From ZC4RG35 sp036375695 (lineage in GTDB: Bacteria > Actinomycetota > Acidimicrobiia > Spongiisociales > ZC4RG35): a stretch of DNA of 64,000 bases. A model generated the notes under the pieces. The model saw nothing but the letters and a program-made list of their open reading frames with translations. It was not told the DNA's origin and made no database searches. Shown here piece after piece: positions 16,055 through 28,522 of the stretch; position 1 is the first letter of the stretch, and every line of letters starts with the position of its first letter. The DNA lies in assembly GCA_036375695.1 (NCBI GenBank), contig DASVBU010000021.1:39188-103187 (forward strand), given 5' to 3'. Made by a program: the position numbers and the translations under genes.

Positions 16055-16357
16055 ATGCAGCCGTGGATCAGGGATGCCGATGGGGGCGCCGAGTTGCTGA
16101 TCCACGTCCAGCCGGGGGCCCGAAGATCCGGTGTCGCCGGGACCCATGGGGACGCGCTGAAGATCGCGGTACGGGAGAAGGCCACGGGCGGTGCGGCCAA
16201 CCGCGCCGTCTGCGAACTCGTCGCCGACCTGCTCGAGGTCCCTCGTTCCACCGTGGAGCTGGTGTCCGGGCACCGCAGTCGTCGCAAACGCCTCCGTGTC
16301 GGCGGGGTGGATGCGACCAGCGTCGAGGCCGCGATCTCGGGCCTCGTGGCCGATTGA
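16055..16357 (+). CDS. DUF167 (YggU family) protein
   Basis: A 100-residue protein matching the DUF167/YggU family: LLIHVQPGARRSGVAG, LKIAVREKATGGAANRAVCELVADLL and VELVSGHRSRRKRLRV are its conserved segments. The function of the family is unknown. TAGAGT (16041-16046) ends 8 nt before the ATG, so it may have its own leaderless transcript 23 bp after tyrA. Confidence 0.88.
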   Translation: MQPWIRDADGGAELLIHVQPGARRSGVAGTHGDALKIAVREKATGGAANRAVCELVADLLEVPRSTVELVSGHRSRRKRLRVGGVDATSVEAAISGLVAD

Positions 16358-16465
16358 GGCCATTTCGGCTTTTTGCTCCCTCCCAAACGCCCCATGGTTA
16401 CACTCCCCCGAATCGGTGGCGGGTTCGCTCGCGCACCGAGCAATCAAATGGAGGAAAAGGAAGAC

Positions 16466-17851
16466 ATGAGTCGCAATTTCAGATCGCGACACCTGCTGAT
16501 CCTGACGGTGGTCCTCGCCTTCATCGTTGCCGCATGTGGCAATGGTGGCGAGGGGACGACGACCACCACCGGAGGTGGGGACACGACCACCACCGAAGGT
16601 GGGATGACGACCACCACGGAAGGCGGCGGGGGTCCCGAAGACGACCCGCTCGGTGTCTGGGAGATCGCCCCTGGCGAGGCCATCCAGATCCGGGCGCTCC
16701 AGTCCCAGACCGGTGACGCCGGGCCCCTGGGCATCGACCAGATCCGGGGCGTCCAGCTCGCCATCGCCGACTTCGGTCCGGTGGCCGGCGAGTGGGAAGT
16801 CGACCTCGGCACACCCGAGGACGACCTGTGCAACGCCGAAGGCGGCCAGGCCGGCGCCCAGGCCATCGTGGCCCAGGAGAACGTGATCGCCGTGATCGGC
16901 ACCACCTGCTCCGGAGCCGCGTACGCCGCGGCCCCGGTCATCACGGGTGCCAACATGGTGATGTTCTCGGGCTCGAACACGGCTCCGAACCTGACCTCTG
17001 ACCTGCAGGGCAATGCGGGCGAGCAGCACTTCGAGGGCTACTACCGCACGGCCCACAACGACCTGTTCCAGGGCGCCGCGGTGGCCAGCTTCGTGTTCAA
17101 CGACCTGGGTCTGACCCGTGCGGTCGCCATCCATGACGGCGACCCCTACACGGAGGGTCTCGTCGACGCCTTCATCGCGGCGTTCGAGACTCTCGGCGGC
17201 GAAGTCCCGCTGAAGACGGCCACGACCGGCCAGCAGGGCCAGGATCAGACGGCGCTCCTCTCCGAGGTCGCCGCTGCCGAGCCCGAGGTCGTGTTCTTCC
17301 CGATCTTCCCGCAGACGGGTGGCCCGGAGATCATCCAGCAGAAGGACGGCGTCGCCGGCCTCGAGGACGTGATCTGGATCGGTGCTGACGGCCTGTTCGT
17401 CAACAGCTTCATCACCATCCCGCAGTCCGTGGGCATGTACTTCTCCGGTCCGGACCTCGACTTCGGTGGCAACACCAGCGCCACTGGTAAGACCTACCAG
17501 GAGATGGTGGATGCCTATGTCGCCGAGTTCGGTGAGGAGCCCACTGCTCCGTTCCACGCCCACACCTACGACGCCACCGTGCTGGTGCTCACCGCCATCC
17601 AGGAGGTGGGTGTCGTCGGTGACGACGGCGTGCTGCGGATCGGCAAGCAGGCCCTGCGCGACTACCTGAACAACGTCTCGGACTTCGACGGTCTGATCGG
17701 CAAGATCACCTGCGACGAGTTCGGTGACTGCGGTAGCCAGCGGGTCCAGGTCGCCCACCACGACGACGCCGCCGTGGACAACATCGCCGACGTGGAGGTC
17801 GTCGCTCAGTACGCACGTGCTGACCTGATCGATCTCATCACCGGCGGCTGA
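16466..17851 (+). CDS. Branched-chain-type ABC substrate-binding lipoprotein (system 1)
   Basis: A 461-residue LivK/HAAT-family binding protein. The signal peptide ends at lipobox IVAAC (Cys24) and is followed by a linker of repeated Thr runs separated by Gly (to about residue 55) that lifts the domain off the membrane. The two-lobed periplasmic-binding domain begins about residue 65 (IQIRALQSQTGDAGPLGIDQ). The family binds branched-chain amino acids, amides or organic acids; the ligand is not evident. The start ATG 16466 has a strong site (GAGGAAAAGG) and gives a proper signal peptide. A strong hairpin follows at 17874, so it is probably expressed separately from, and more strongly than, the downstream permease genes. 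Confidence 0.92.
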   Translation: MSRNFRSRHLLILTVVLAFIVAACGNGGEGTTTTTGGGDTTTTEGGMTTTTEGGGGPEDDPLGVWEIAPGEAIQIRALQSQTGDAGPLGIDQIRGVQLAIADFGPVAGEWEVDLGTPEDDLCNAEGGQAGAQAIVAQENVIAVIGTTCSGAAYAAAPVITGANMVMFSGSNTAPNLTSDLQGNAGEQHFEGYYRTAHNDLFQGAAVASFVFNDLGLTRAVAIHDGDPYTEGLVDAFIAAFETLGGEVPLKTATTGQQGQDQTALLSEVAAAEPEVVFFPIFPQTGGPEIIQQKDGVAGLEDVIWIGADGLFVNSFITIPQSVGMYFSGPDLDFGGNTSATGKTYQEMVDAYVAEFGEEPTAPFHAHTYDATVLVLTAIQEVGVVGDDGVLRIGKQALRDYLNNVSDFDGLIGKITCDEFGDCGSQRVQVAHHDDAAVDNIADVEVVAQYARADLIDLITGG

Positions 17852-17873
17852 TCCCGACGGATCCAACGATCTG

Positions 17874-17903
17874 AAAGGGGCCCGGCTCGAGCCGGGCCCC
17901 TTT
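17874..17903. terminator. Terminator after binding protein 1
   Basis: A 30-bp perfect palindrome: AAAGGGGCCCGGCTC followed directly by its reverse complement, 22 bp after the stop codon. It forms a 13-14 bp GC-rich stem flanked by A and T runs and ends in TTT, so it can act as an intrinsic terminator in both directions. Confidence 0.88.
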
Positions 17904-18015
17904 CTCACGCCCCGAAACCGGTTCACCCGTTGGGCGAATCCCTCGATCCGATACGACATGGGCGAAGTCAGTCCGCTATCGTGCCGCAACCTCCAAGGCG
18001 CGGACTGGAGTTCAC

Positions 18016-19305
18016 TTGGCTACCGAGAGCATCAGAGTGGAACAAAGACGTGTGTCGGCGGACACACCGACCGTCGCCGTCGACGTCTTCATCAACGCCC
18101 TCAAGGTGTTCCTCGGCTTCTTCGCCCTCTGGGCCCTCGTGGGCGCCATCAGCCTCCAGATAGAGGGAAGACTCATCTCGGGCGCCGCCTGGCGGGACGT
18201 CCTCACCGGTGGGTTCGTCCAGGGCGCCATGTACGGCCTGGTCGCCCTGGGATACTCGATGGTCTACGGCATCCTCGGGTTCATCAACTTCGCGCATGGC
18301 GAGGTCTTCATGACCGGGATGTTCGGCGCCATGTTCGTGGCCCACGGGTTGGCCGACAACGGGATGCTGGAGTCGAACTTCTTCCTGGCCATGCTCATCA
18401 TGATCGTCGCCGCCATGATCGTCTCGTCGGTGGTGGCGGTGGTGATCGAGAGAGTGGCCTATCGCCCGCTGCGGGGCGCTCCCCGCCTCATCCCCCTGAT
18501 CACCTCGATCGGCGTCTCGTTCTTCCTCCAGTACGCCGTCAGCGGTCTCTTCGGCGCGGGTGTGAAGCGCTTCCCCGAGCTCCCTGCAGCCATGCAGCAG
18601 CGCTACAACATCCTCGGGCTCCTGGTCAACGGGAGCCAGATCCTCGTCGTCGTGGTCACCGCCATCTCGGTGGTCGGCCTCTGGTGGTTCGTCACCCGCT
18701 CCAAGACCGGGCGCGCCATCAGGGCGGTAGCCGAGGACAAGGAGATCGCAGGGCTCATGGGCATCGACGTCGACCGGACCGTGGTCATGACCTTCCTCGT
18801 CGGCGGCGCGATGGCGGGTGTGGCTGCGGCGATGTGGGCATTCCTCTACAAGAACGTCTTCTTCTTGTCCGGCTTCCTCCCCGGGATCAAGGCGTTCACC
18901 GCCGCAGTCCTGGGCGGCATCGGCAACCTGCCAGGCGCCCTGCTCGGAGGCATGACACTCGGTCTCGTCGAAGCCGCCGGGCCCACCTTCATGACCGCCT
19001 GGCGCTGGGCGATCCCCGACGTCGTCGCCTATGTGCTCGGGGTGATCTCGCTGGCGCTCGCCGTCTTCGGCGCCTACCGGCTCCGTCGGCGAGTCATCGT
19101 GCAGACCAGCACCAACATCTCCCTGATCGTCCTCGGTGTCCTGTTCGCGGTATTGGCCTTCACGGTCATCCCCGGGTTCCAGGTCGTGATCCCCGGCGCA
19201 TCCCAGCTCAAGGACATGATCGCCTTCATAGTGCTGATCGGCGTCCTCATGATCCGCCCGATCGGGCTCCTGGGCGAGAGGCTCGCCGTGGAGGAGAGGG
19301 GCTGA
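18016..19305 (+). CDS. livH: Branched-chain-type ABC permease LivH (system 1), enlarged
   Basis: A 429-residue permease. The LivH core spans about residues 60-345 (GFVQGAMYGLVALGYSMVYGILGFINFAHGE near its start; GRAIRAVAEDKEIAGLMGID in the cytoplasmic loop). It is longer than the usual ~300 residues, with an extra N-terminal membrane segment (about 20-55) and two or three extra segments after about 345. Start TTG 18016 has GGAG 6 nt upstream; ACGACA-18 bp-TATCGT (17953-17982) is a candidate promoter. The gene ends 1 bp before livM. Confidence 0.9.
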   Translation: MATESIRVEQRRVSADTPTVAVDVFINALKVFLGFFALWALVGAISLQIEGRLISGAAWRDVLTGGFVQGAMYGLVALGYSMVYGILGFINFAHGEVFMTGMFGAMFVAHGLADNGMLESNFFLAMLIMIVAAMIVSSVVAVVIERVAYRPLRGAPRLIPLITSIGVSFFLQYAVSGLFGAGVKRFPELPAAMQQRYNILGLLVNGSQILVVVVTAISVVGLWWFVTRSKTGRAIRAVAEDKEIAGLMGIDVDRTVVMTFLVGGAMAGVAAAMWAFLYKNVFFLSGFLPGIKAFTAAVLGGIGNLPGALLGGMTLGLVEAAGPTFMTAWRWAIPDVVAYVLGVISLALAVFGAYRLRRRVIVQTSTNISLIVLGVLFAVLAFTVIPGFQVVIPGASQLKDMIAFIVLIGVLMIRPIGLLGERLAVEERG

Positions 19306-19306
19306 G

Positions 19307-21264
<1,958 letters not shown>

Positions 21265-21265
<1 letters not shown>

Positions 21266-22053
21266 TGGCGGAGCACATGATGGAGACCCGAGCGCTGGCG
21301 AAGCGGTTCGGCGGTCTCAACGCGCTCGCCGGTGTCGACTTCCACATCGACCGCGGGGAGATCGTGAGCATCATCGGGCCCAATGGCGCCGGGAAGACGA
21401 CCTTCTTCAATGCCGTCAGCGGCATGTACCCGCCGGACTCCGGTGACGCCCTGTTCAAGGGCCAGAGCATCGCCGGGCTGAGCCCCGACCAGATCACCAA
21501 GATCGGCATCGCCCGGACGTTCCAGAACGTGCGGCTCTTCCCCAACATGACGGTGCTGGAGAACGTGATGGTCGCCCGTCACTGCCGCACCCACAAGAGC
21601 GTCCTGCCCACCATCTTCCGGAGCCCGGGGTTCCTCGCCGAGGAGAAGGAGATCGAGGACCGGGCCAAGGAGATCCTGTCGTTCTTCGGCAAGAGGCTCC
21701 ACGGCTACCGCTGGGAGCAGCCCGCCTATGTGCTCTCCTACGCCAACCGCCGTCGTCTCGAGATCGCCCGGGCCATGGCGACCGACCCCGAGCTGCTCCT
21801 GCTCGACGAGCCGACCGCAGGCATGAACCCCCGGGAGAGCATGGAGCTGCGCGAGCTGATCGGCCGGCTCCGGGACGAGTGGGGCTTCACCATCATCATC
21901 ATCGAGCACGACATGCGGGTGGTCCGTGACGTCTCCGACCGGGTGGTGGTGCTCGACCACGGAGAGAAGCTCACGGAGGGCACGTACGATCAGGTCTCGA
22001 CCAACCCGCAGGTGATCGAGGCCTACCTGGGCCGACAGGCGGATCAGGGCTGA
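21265..22053 (+). CDS. livG: Branched-chain-type ABC ATPase LivG (system 1)
   Basis: A 262-residue ATPase with Walker A GPNGAGKTTF (about residues 37-46), Walker B LLLLDEPTAGMNP and the LivG-specific C-terminal tail (VIEAYLGR). The signature is VLSYANRRRLEIARAMA rather than LS-GGQ, which is usual for LivG (LSYGQQRRLE type). Start ATG 21265 with GAAGGAG upstream; the frame is open further upstream but only as a shadow of livM. Confidence 0.93.
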
Positions 22054-22784
22054 TGACCGAAGATCGCACCCCCCTCCTCGAATTCAAGGACGTGAACACC
22101 TACTACGGGCTGGTTCACATCCTCAAGGACGTCAACCTCAAGATCTACCCGGGCGAGATCGTCTGTCTCCTCGGCGGCAACGCCTCGGGGAAGAGCACCA
22201 CGCTGAAGACGATCCTGGGCATGGTCATCCCCGCCTCGGGAACCGTGTACATCGACGGCATGGACGTGACCAAATGGTCGACCAGCCAGCGTGTCGAGCA
22301 CGGGATCTCGATGGTCCCGGAGAACCGTCGCCTGTTCAAGCGGATGACGGTGAGGGAGAACCTCGAGATCGGCGCCTACCTGCGCAAGGACAGGGAGAAC
22401 CTTCAGGCCGAGATGGAGCGGATCTTCGAGCTGTTCCCCAGGGTCAAGGAGCGGCTCAACCAGAAGGCCGGGACCCTCTCCGGTGGCGAGCAGCAGATGG
22501 TGGCCGTGGGCCGTGCCCTCATGTCCAACCCCAAGCTCCTCCTCATGGACGAGCCGTCGATGGGTCTGGCCCCGATCCTGGTCGCCCAGAGCTTCGAGAT
22601 CATCCAGCAGATCCACGAGGCCGGGACCTCGGTGTTCGTGGTGGAGCAGAACGCCAACATGGCGCTCTCCATCGCCGACCGGGGCTATGTGCTCCAGACC
22701 GGCCAGATCGTGCTCTCCGACACGGCCCAGGCGCTTCTGGAGAACCCGCAGATGCGCCAGGCCTACCTCGGCGAAGTCTCCTAG
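22053..22784 (+). CDS. livF: Branched-chain-type ABC ATPase LivF (system 1)
   Basis: A 243-residue ATPase: Walker A GGNASGKSTT, signature LSGGEQQMVAVGRALM, Walker B LLLMDEPSMGLAP. The Walker A has Asn-Ala-Ser where most have Asn-Gly-Ala, still G-x4-GKS. Its ATG overlaps the livG stop, completing the SBP-livH-livM-livG-livF set. The next gene begins after 113 bp and is a second LivF. Confidence 0.93.
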   Translation: MTEDRTPLLEFKDVNTYYGLVHILKDVNLKIYPGEIVCLLGGNASGKSTTLKTILGMVIPASGTVYIDGMDVTKWSTSQRVEHGISMVPENRRLFKRMTVRENLEIGAYLRKDRENLQAEMERIFELFPRVKERLNQKAGTLSGGEQQMVAVGRALMSNPKLLLMDEPSMGLAPILVAQSFEIIQQIHEAGTSVFVVEQNANMALSIADRGYVLQTGQIVLSDTAQALLENPQMRQAYLGEVS

Positions 22785-22897
22785 ACCAGCCCTCCGGGCG
22801 CCGAGAAGTACCTGTCCGATTACCCCTTCGACTATCGGGCACGCGTAAGGTCACGCCGCTACCCTCGCCACGCCCCGGCAGGGGCGCTGGAGGAGGA

Positions 22898-23676
<779 letters not shown>

Positions 23677-23680
<4 letters not shown>

Positions 23681-24519
23681 GGGCACGACTTCTCGGCGAA
23701 GTCCTCCCCCGGGCGGAGGGACACGACGTCGTCCTCTCGGTCGAGGGCCTCCACCTCTCCTTCCACGCGGTGAAGGCCATCGAAGGTGTCGGCTTCACCG
23801 TCCACGACGGGGAGATCTTCGCCATCATCGGGCCCAACGGCGCCGGGAAGACCTCGGTGTTCAACTGCATCTCCGGCTTCTATCGCCCCGACTCGGGCAC
23901 GATCGGCTTCGATGGTCGTGACCTCGTCGGCCTCAAGCCACACAGGATCGCCAACCTCGGCGTCGCCCGGACGTTCCAGAACATCGAGCTCTTCCCCCAG
24001 ATGACCGTGCTCGACAACCTCATGCTGGGCCGGCACCGCCACCTTCGCTACGGGTCGCTCGCCGCCATGCTCCGGGTGGGCAAGGCGATTCGGCAGGAGG
24101 TGCACAACCGAGAGGTCGTCGAAGCCATCGTCGAATTCCTCGAACTGGAGCCATATCGCAAGTCCTACGTGGCGATGCTCCCGTATGGTGTGCAGAAGAG
24201 GGTCGAGCTGGGCCGGGCCCTCGCCACGGAGCCTCGCATCCTGCTCCTCGACGAGCCGGCCGCCGGCATGAACCTCGAGGAGACCGAAGACATGGCGCGC
24301 TACATCACCGACATCCGGCGGGAGTTGGGGATTGGCGTGATCCTCGTCGACCACGACATGCGTCTGGTGATGGACCTCGCCGACACGGTCCTCGCCCTCG
24401 AGTTCGGCCGGCACATCGCCACCGGCTCACCCGATGCCATCCAATCCAACCCAGACGTGATCCGCGCCTATCTGGGCGAGGGTCAGCAGTCCGCGACGAT
24501 CCCGGGAGGTTCCGCATGA
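23677..24519 (+). CDS. livG: Branched-chain-type ABC ATPase LivG (system 2)
   Basis: A 280-residue ATPase with Walker A GPNGAGKTSV, Walker B ILLLDEPAAGMNLEE and the LivG-type signature LPYGVQKRVELGRALA. I choose GTG 23677, which overlaps the LivF2 stop as GTGA and sits 8-9 nt after AGAGG; a GTG three codons earlier (23668) is possible. It forms the ATPase heterodimer with LivF2. Confidence 0.92.
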
Positions 24520-26366
24520 CCACCACACTCGAGCCGAGAACCCGTCTGCGCACACCGGCGGCGCGACTGGTCGAGCACGCCGAGCTCACGCCGAACAAGG
24601 TGGCCCTCAGGGAGAAGTACCACGGCGTCTGGAGAGAGATCACCTGGGGTGAGTACTGGGACAACGTGGAGACGTTCGCCCACGCCCTCATGGCGTACGG
24701 GATCGAGAAGGGCGACCGGGTGGCCATCCAATCCGAGAACCGGCCCGAGTGGCTGTACACCGACCTGGGATCGATGTCCGCCGGCGCCATCTGCGTCGGT
24801 CTCTATCCCACCAACCCGACCGCCGAGATCGAGTACCTCCTCTCCAACTCCGGCTCCAAGGTCCACGTGGTCGAGGATCAGGAGCAGGCAGACAAGGTCC
24901 TGGCCATCCCGCCGGACAGGCTCCCGGAGCTGAAGCACATCATCTACATCGAGCACCGGGGAGTGGACAACATCGACGACCCGCGGCTCATCTCCTGGGA
25001 CGAATTCATGGCTGCCGGCCGGGAGCACCGTGAAGCCCATCCCGACGCGGTGGCCCGGAGCCTCGACGAGGCGGAGCCCGACGACGTCGTCTACCTCATC
25101 TACACATCCGGCACCACCGGGCCACCCAAGGGCGCCATGCTCACCATGGGCAACCTGGTCTACGCCACGGAGTTGATCACCGGCCATCGCGCGCTGATCC
25201 GCCCTCCGGCCGGCCCCAAGGACCTCCTCGTCTCCTATCTGCCGTTGTGCCACATCTACGAGAAGGTGTTCTCGGTGCTGATCGGCATCGGCGGCGGCGC
25301 CACGGTGCATTTCGGCGAGTCGCTGGACACGCTGATCACCGACCTTCGCGAGGTCCAGCCCACGATCATGCAGGGCGTCCCGCGGATCTGGGAGCGGATC
25401 CACGCATCCTCGATGGTGCGGATGGCATCCGCCTCCCCGCTGAAGAGGCTCAACGCCGGGATCTGGCTGGCAGCCGCCCGCCACATCGGGGCCACCAAGG
25501 TGAAGCGGAACGGCCACCACACCGTGTCGACCAAGATCCTCGCCGCCCTCGGCGAGGTCTTCTTGTTCCGGGCGCTAAAGGACCGCGCGGGCCTGCGGCG
25601 TGTCCGCACGGCCATCTCCGGCGCCGCGCCGATCGCCCCCGAGATCCTCGAGTTCTACATGGGCATCGGGGTCCCGCTGTTCGAGGCCTACGGGATGACC
25701 GAGAACACCGCCATCGCCACTGCCAACCCGCCGGACGACGTCAAGGTGGGGACGGTCGGGCCGCCCTATGAGGGGACCGAGCTCGAGATCGACCCCGAGA
25801 CCGGGGAGATCCTGGTCCGGCATGGCGCGGTGTTCGCCGGCTACTGGAACATGCCCGAGGCCACGGCGCGGACGCTCGATGCCGACGGCTGGCTCCACAC
25901 CGGCGACGTCGGCGAGTGGGTGGACGGGACCCACGTCAAGATCGTCGACCGGATCAAGGACATCATCATCACCAGTGGGGGCAAGAACATCTCCCCCTCG
26001 GAGCTCGAGAACTCCTTGAAGGCGTCGCCGTACATCAAGGAGGCGATCGTCATCGGGGACCGGCGCAAGTACCTGACGGCCCTCATCGGGATCGACTACG
26101 AGGTCGTCTCCGAGTGGGCGCAGCGTCGCAACATCCCCCACACCACCTACCGCGACCTCTCCGAGAAGCCGGAGGTGGTCGCCCTGGTGGACAAGGCGGT
26201 CAAGGAGGTGAACGAGAAGTTCGCCCGGGTCGAGCAGATCAAGGCGTTCCGGCTCATCACCAAGGAGCTCGACCACGAGGACGGCGAGCTCACCGCCACC
26301 CAGAAGGTGAAGCGAACCATCATCGAGTCCCGATTCGCCGACCTAATCGAGTCGATGTACGAATGA
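24516..26366 (+). CDS. AMP-forming long-chain-type acyl-CoA synthetase
   Basis: A 616-residue ANL-superfamily ligase that activates a carboxylic acid to its acyl-CoA via an acyl-AMP. Visible are the phosphate loop YTSGTTGPPKGAML (about residues 195-208), FEAYGMTENT, GWLHTGDVGEW and DRIKDIIITSGGKNISPSELEN with the C-terminal hinge. Its closest relatives by eye are FadD15-type long-chain synthetases. It overlaps livG2 and livH2 by 4 bp each, so it is made together with the importer; this suggests that the importer brings in a carboxylate that is immediately activated. The acid is unknown. Confidence 0.9.
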   Translation: MTTTLEPRTRLRTPAARLVEHAELTPNKVALREKYHGVWREITWGEYWDNVETFAHALMAYGIEKGDRVAIQSENRPEWLYTDLGSMSAGAICVGLYPTNPTAEIEYLLSNSGSKVHVVEDQEQADKVLAIPPDRLPELKHIIYIEHRGVDNIDDPRLISWDEFMAAGREHREAHPDAVARSLDEAEPDDVVYLIYTSGTTGPPKGAMLTMGNLVYATELITGHRALIRPPAGPKDLLVSYLPLCHIYEKVFSVLIGIGGGATVHFGESLDTLITDLREVQPTIMQGVPRIWERIHASSMVRMASASPLKRLNAGIWLAAARHIGATKVKRNGHHTVSTKILAALGEVFLFRALKDRAGLRRVRTAISGAAPIAPEILEFYMGIGVPLFEAYGMTENTAIATANPPDDVKVGTVGPPYEGTELEIDPETGEILVRHGAVFAGYWNMPEATARTLDADGWLHTGDVGEWVDGTHVKIVDRIKDIIITSGGKNISPSELENSLKASPYIKEAIVIGDRRKYLTALIGIDYEVVSEWAQRRNIPHTTYRDLSEKPEVVALVDKAVKEVNEKFARVEQIKAFRLITKELDHEDGELTATQKVKRTIIESRFADLIESMYE

Positions 26367-27256
26367 CCCAGTTCATCCAGGTGGTCCTGAACGGGGTGGC
26401 CCAGGCCGCCGTCTACGCCCTGGTGGCGGTGGGCTTCGTCATCATCTTCAAGTCCACCCAGGTGCTCAACTTCGCCCAGCCGGCCTTGCTCCTCTTCGGT
26501 GCGCTGTGGGTGACGTACTTCGCCACCTCGGTGGGTCTCCCGTTCTGGCTGTCCGTGATCATCGCGGTCGTCCTCTCGGCCGCCACCGGCATCGCCGTGG
26601 AGCGCACGGCTCTTCGGCCCATGGTCGGGAAGCCGATCTTCGCCGTGGCGATCATGACGATCGGGCTGAACACGGTGCTCACGGTGCTCGCCCTTGCCGG
26701 CCTCGGCATCGACCTCCGACCCATCGGCGACCCCTGGGGGATCAAGACCGTCCGGCTCGGCGGCTTCGCCCTCGCCCAGCACCAGGTGGCGGCGATCATC
26801 ACGGCCGTCGTCCTGGTCTCGGCGCTGCTCGTCTTCTTCAAGTACTCCCGGATGGGGCTTGCGATGCGGGCGGCGGCATTCGACCAGGAGGTGGCCCTCA
26901 CCCAAGGCGTCTCGGTCGCCTCTGTGTTCGCCCTGTCCTGGGCGCTGTCGGCGGTGCTCGCCATGTTCGGCGGTGTCTTCGTCGGCGCCGGGGTGGGCAT
27001 CGACCGGAGCGCCCAGGTGGTTGCCCTCAAGGCCCTGCCGGTGGTCATCGTGGGAGGCCTCGACTCGATCGGGGGCGCTCTCGTCGGCGCGATCATCATC
27101 GGGATCACCGAGGCGCTCGCCCAGAACTACCAGCCCACCCTGGCACCCGGGCTGGGTCGGAACTTCTCCCAGGTCGTGCCGTACCTGGTGATGTTCATCG
27201 TGCTGCTGATCCGGCCGACGGGTCTGTTCGGCACCGAGGAGGTGGAGAGGGTATGA
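26363..27256 (+). CDS. livH: Branched-chain-type ABC permease LivH (system 2)
   Basis: A 297-residue permease of normal LivH size with eight or nine hydrophobic segments, the N-terminal NGVAQAAVYALVAVGFVIIF and the conserved cytoplasmic loop GLAMRAAAFDQEVALTQGVS. Start ATG 26363 overlaps the acyl-CoA synthetase stop (ATGA). It ends with the LivH-type tail IRPTGLFGTEEVERV. Confidence 0.93.
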   Translation: MTQFIQVVLNGVAQAAVYALVAVGFVIIFKSTQVLNFAQPALLLFGALWVTYFATSVGLPFWLSVIIAVVLSAATGIAVERTALRPMVGKPIFAVAIMTIGLNTVLTVLALAGLGIDLRPIGDPWGIKTVRLGGFALAQHQVAAIITAVVLVSALLVFFKYSRMGLAMRAAAFDQEVALTQGVSVASVFALSWALSAVLAMFGGVFVGAGVGIDRSAQVVALKALPVVIVGGLDSIGGALVGAIIIGITEALAQNYQPTLAPGLGRNFSQVVPYLVMFIVLLIRPTGLFGTEEVERV

Positions 27257-28452
27257 GGCTGGGTCGGCCGGGGCTCATCTCCGACTACGCCACGGACACG
27301 GCCATCTTCCGGAGCAACGTCGCCCGTTTCTGGTTCACCGTGCTCCTCGTCGTCGTCGTGGTACTCGGTCTCGGAGGGGCCATCCCGCTCGGGTTCATGA
27401 CCCTGTCCCTCGACGGGGAGGCGATGTTCCTCCTCGTCACCGCCCTGTTCGCTTCGGTGGCCGCCATCGGGCTCAACATCGTCACCGGTATCGCCGGCCA
27501 GGTCTCCCTGGGCCACGCCTTCTTCCTCGGTCTGGGCGCATTCACCGCCGCCCTGCTCGGGGGTGTCGGGGAGACCCGCCAGGTCTTCGACCTCGAGACC
27601 GGACAGTTCGTACAGCAGACCCTGCTCTTGGGCTTCGAACTCGACATGCTCATCTGGCTGCCCGCAGCCGGCATCGTCGCCGCGCTCGCCGGCCTGATCG
27701 TGGCCCCGGTCGCCTTCCGGCTCCGGGGCCTCTACCTGGCAGTGGTCACGCTCGGTCTGGTGTTCCTCGGCGAGCACCTGTTCCGGGAGTGGGACGTGCT
27801 CACGGGCGGAGTGGGCATCGGCCGGCCGACTCCCTCGCTATCCCTTCTCGGCTTTCGATTCGACCAACCCGGCGAGGTGCTGGGCTTCATGCTCGACCGG
27901 CAAGAGAAGCTGTTCGTGCTCGGCCTCATCCTGCTCCTCATCTTCGGCCTGGCAGCCAAGAACCTGACCCGCTCCAAGATCGGCCGCGCCCTCTCGGCGA
28001 TCAGGGACAGGGACATCGCGGCTTCGATGATGGGGATCGACCTCTCCAGGTACAAGACCGTCGCCTTCGTCATCTCGTCGTTCTACGCGGGGGTCGCCGG
28101 TGCCCTGCTCTACACGGTGATCGGGCGCCTCCAACCCGAGTCGTTCAACCTCCTGCTCTCCGTGGAGTACATCGCCATGATCCTCATCGGTGGCGTCGCC
28201 ACGGTCTCGGGCGCGATCATGGGGGCGGCGTTCATCACCTTCCTGCCCCTCGTGGTCAGGTGGCTGGCCGGGTTCCCGGTCTTCGGGTTCATCTCCACCG
28301 CACCGGGGGGCAACTTCCCCACGGTCGCCCACATCGAGGAGATCCTGTTTGGCGTCCTCATCGTGGTGTTCCTCATATTCGAGCCTCTCGGTCTGTACGG
28401 AATCTGGATACGCATTCGCAACTACTGGAAGGCTTGGCCGTTCAGTTATTGA
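27253..28452 (+). CDS. livM: Branched-chain-type ABC permease LivM (system 2)
   Basis: A 399-residue permease with the LivM signatures ASVAAIGLNIVTGIAGQVSLGH, LRGLYLAVVTLGLVFL and the loop GRALSAIRDRDIAASMMGID. Start ATG 27253 overlaps the livH2 stop by 4 bp. A 70-bp gap to binding protein 2 contains an imperfect GC-rich stem (about 28470-28497) that may set the relative expression of the binding protein. Confidence 0.92.
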   Translation: MRLGRPGLISDYATDTAIFRSNVARFWFTVLLVVVVVLGLGGAIPLGFMTLSLDGEAMFLLVTALFASVAAIGLNIVTGIAGQVSLGHAFFLGLGAFTAALLGGVGETRQVFDLETGQFVQQTLLLGFELDMLIWLPAAGIVAALAGLIVAPVAFRLRGLYLAVVTLGLVFLGEHLFREWDVLTGGVGIGRPTPSLSLLGFRFDQPGEVLGFMLDRQEKLFVLGLILLLIFGLAAKNLTRSKIGRALSAIRDRDIAASMMGIDLSRYKTVAFVISSFYAGVAGALLYTVIGRLQPESFNLLLSVEYIAMILIGGVATVSGAIMGAAFITFLPLVVRWLAGFPVFGFISTAPGGNFPTVAHIEEILFGVLIVVFLIFEPLGLYGIWIRIRNYWKAWPFSY

Positions 28453-28522
28453 GCAGAGAGATAAAGTTGGCGGACGGTCGGATAGGACCGCGTCCGTCAT
28501 GGACAACTAGGAGGAGAAGGAC

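Noticed and set aside
22785..22897. Possible further copy of the double-hairpin repeat (GCCCC-ggca-GGGGC) before livF2
   Set aside because: Only a short GC-rich stem is shared; the core GGGGAAGGTACC and the tail are absent.
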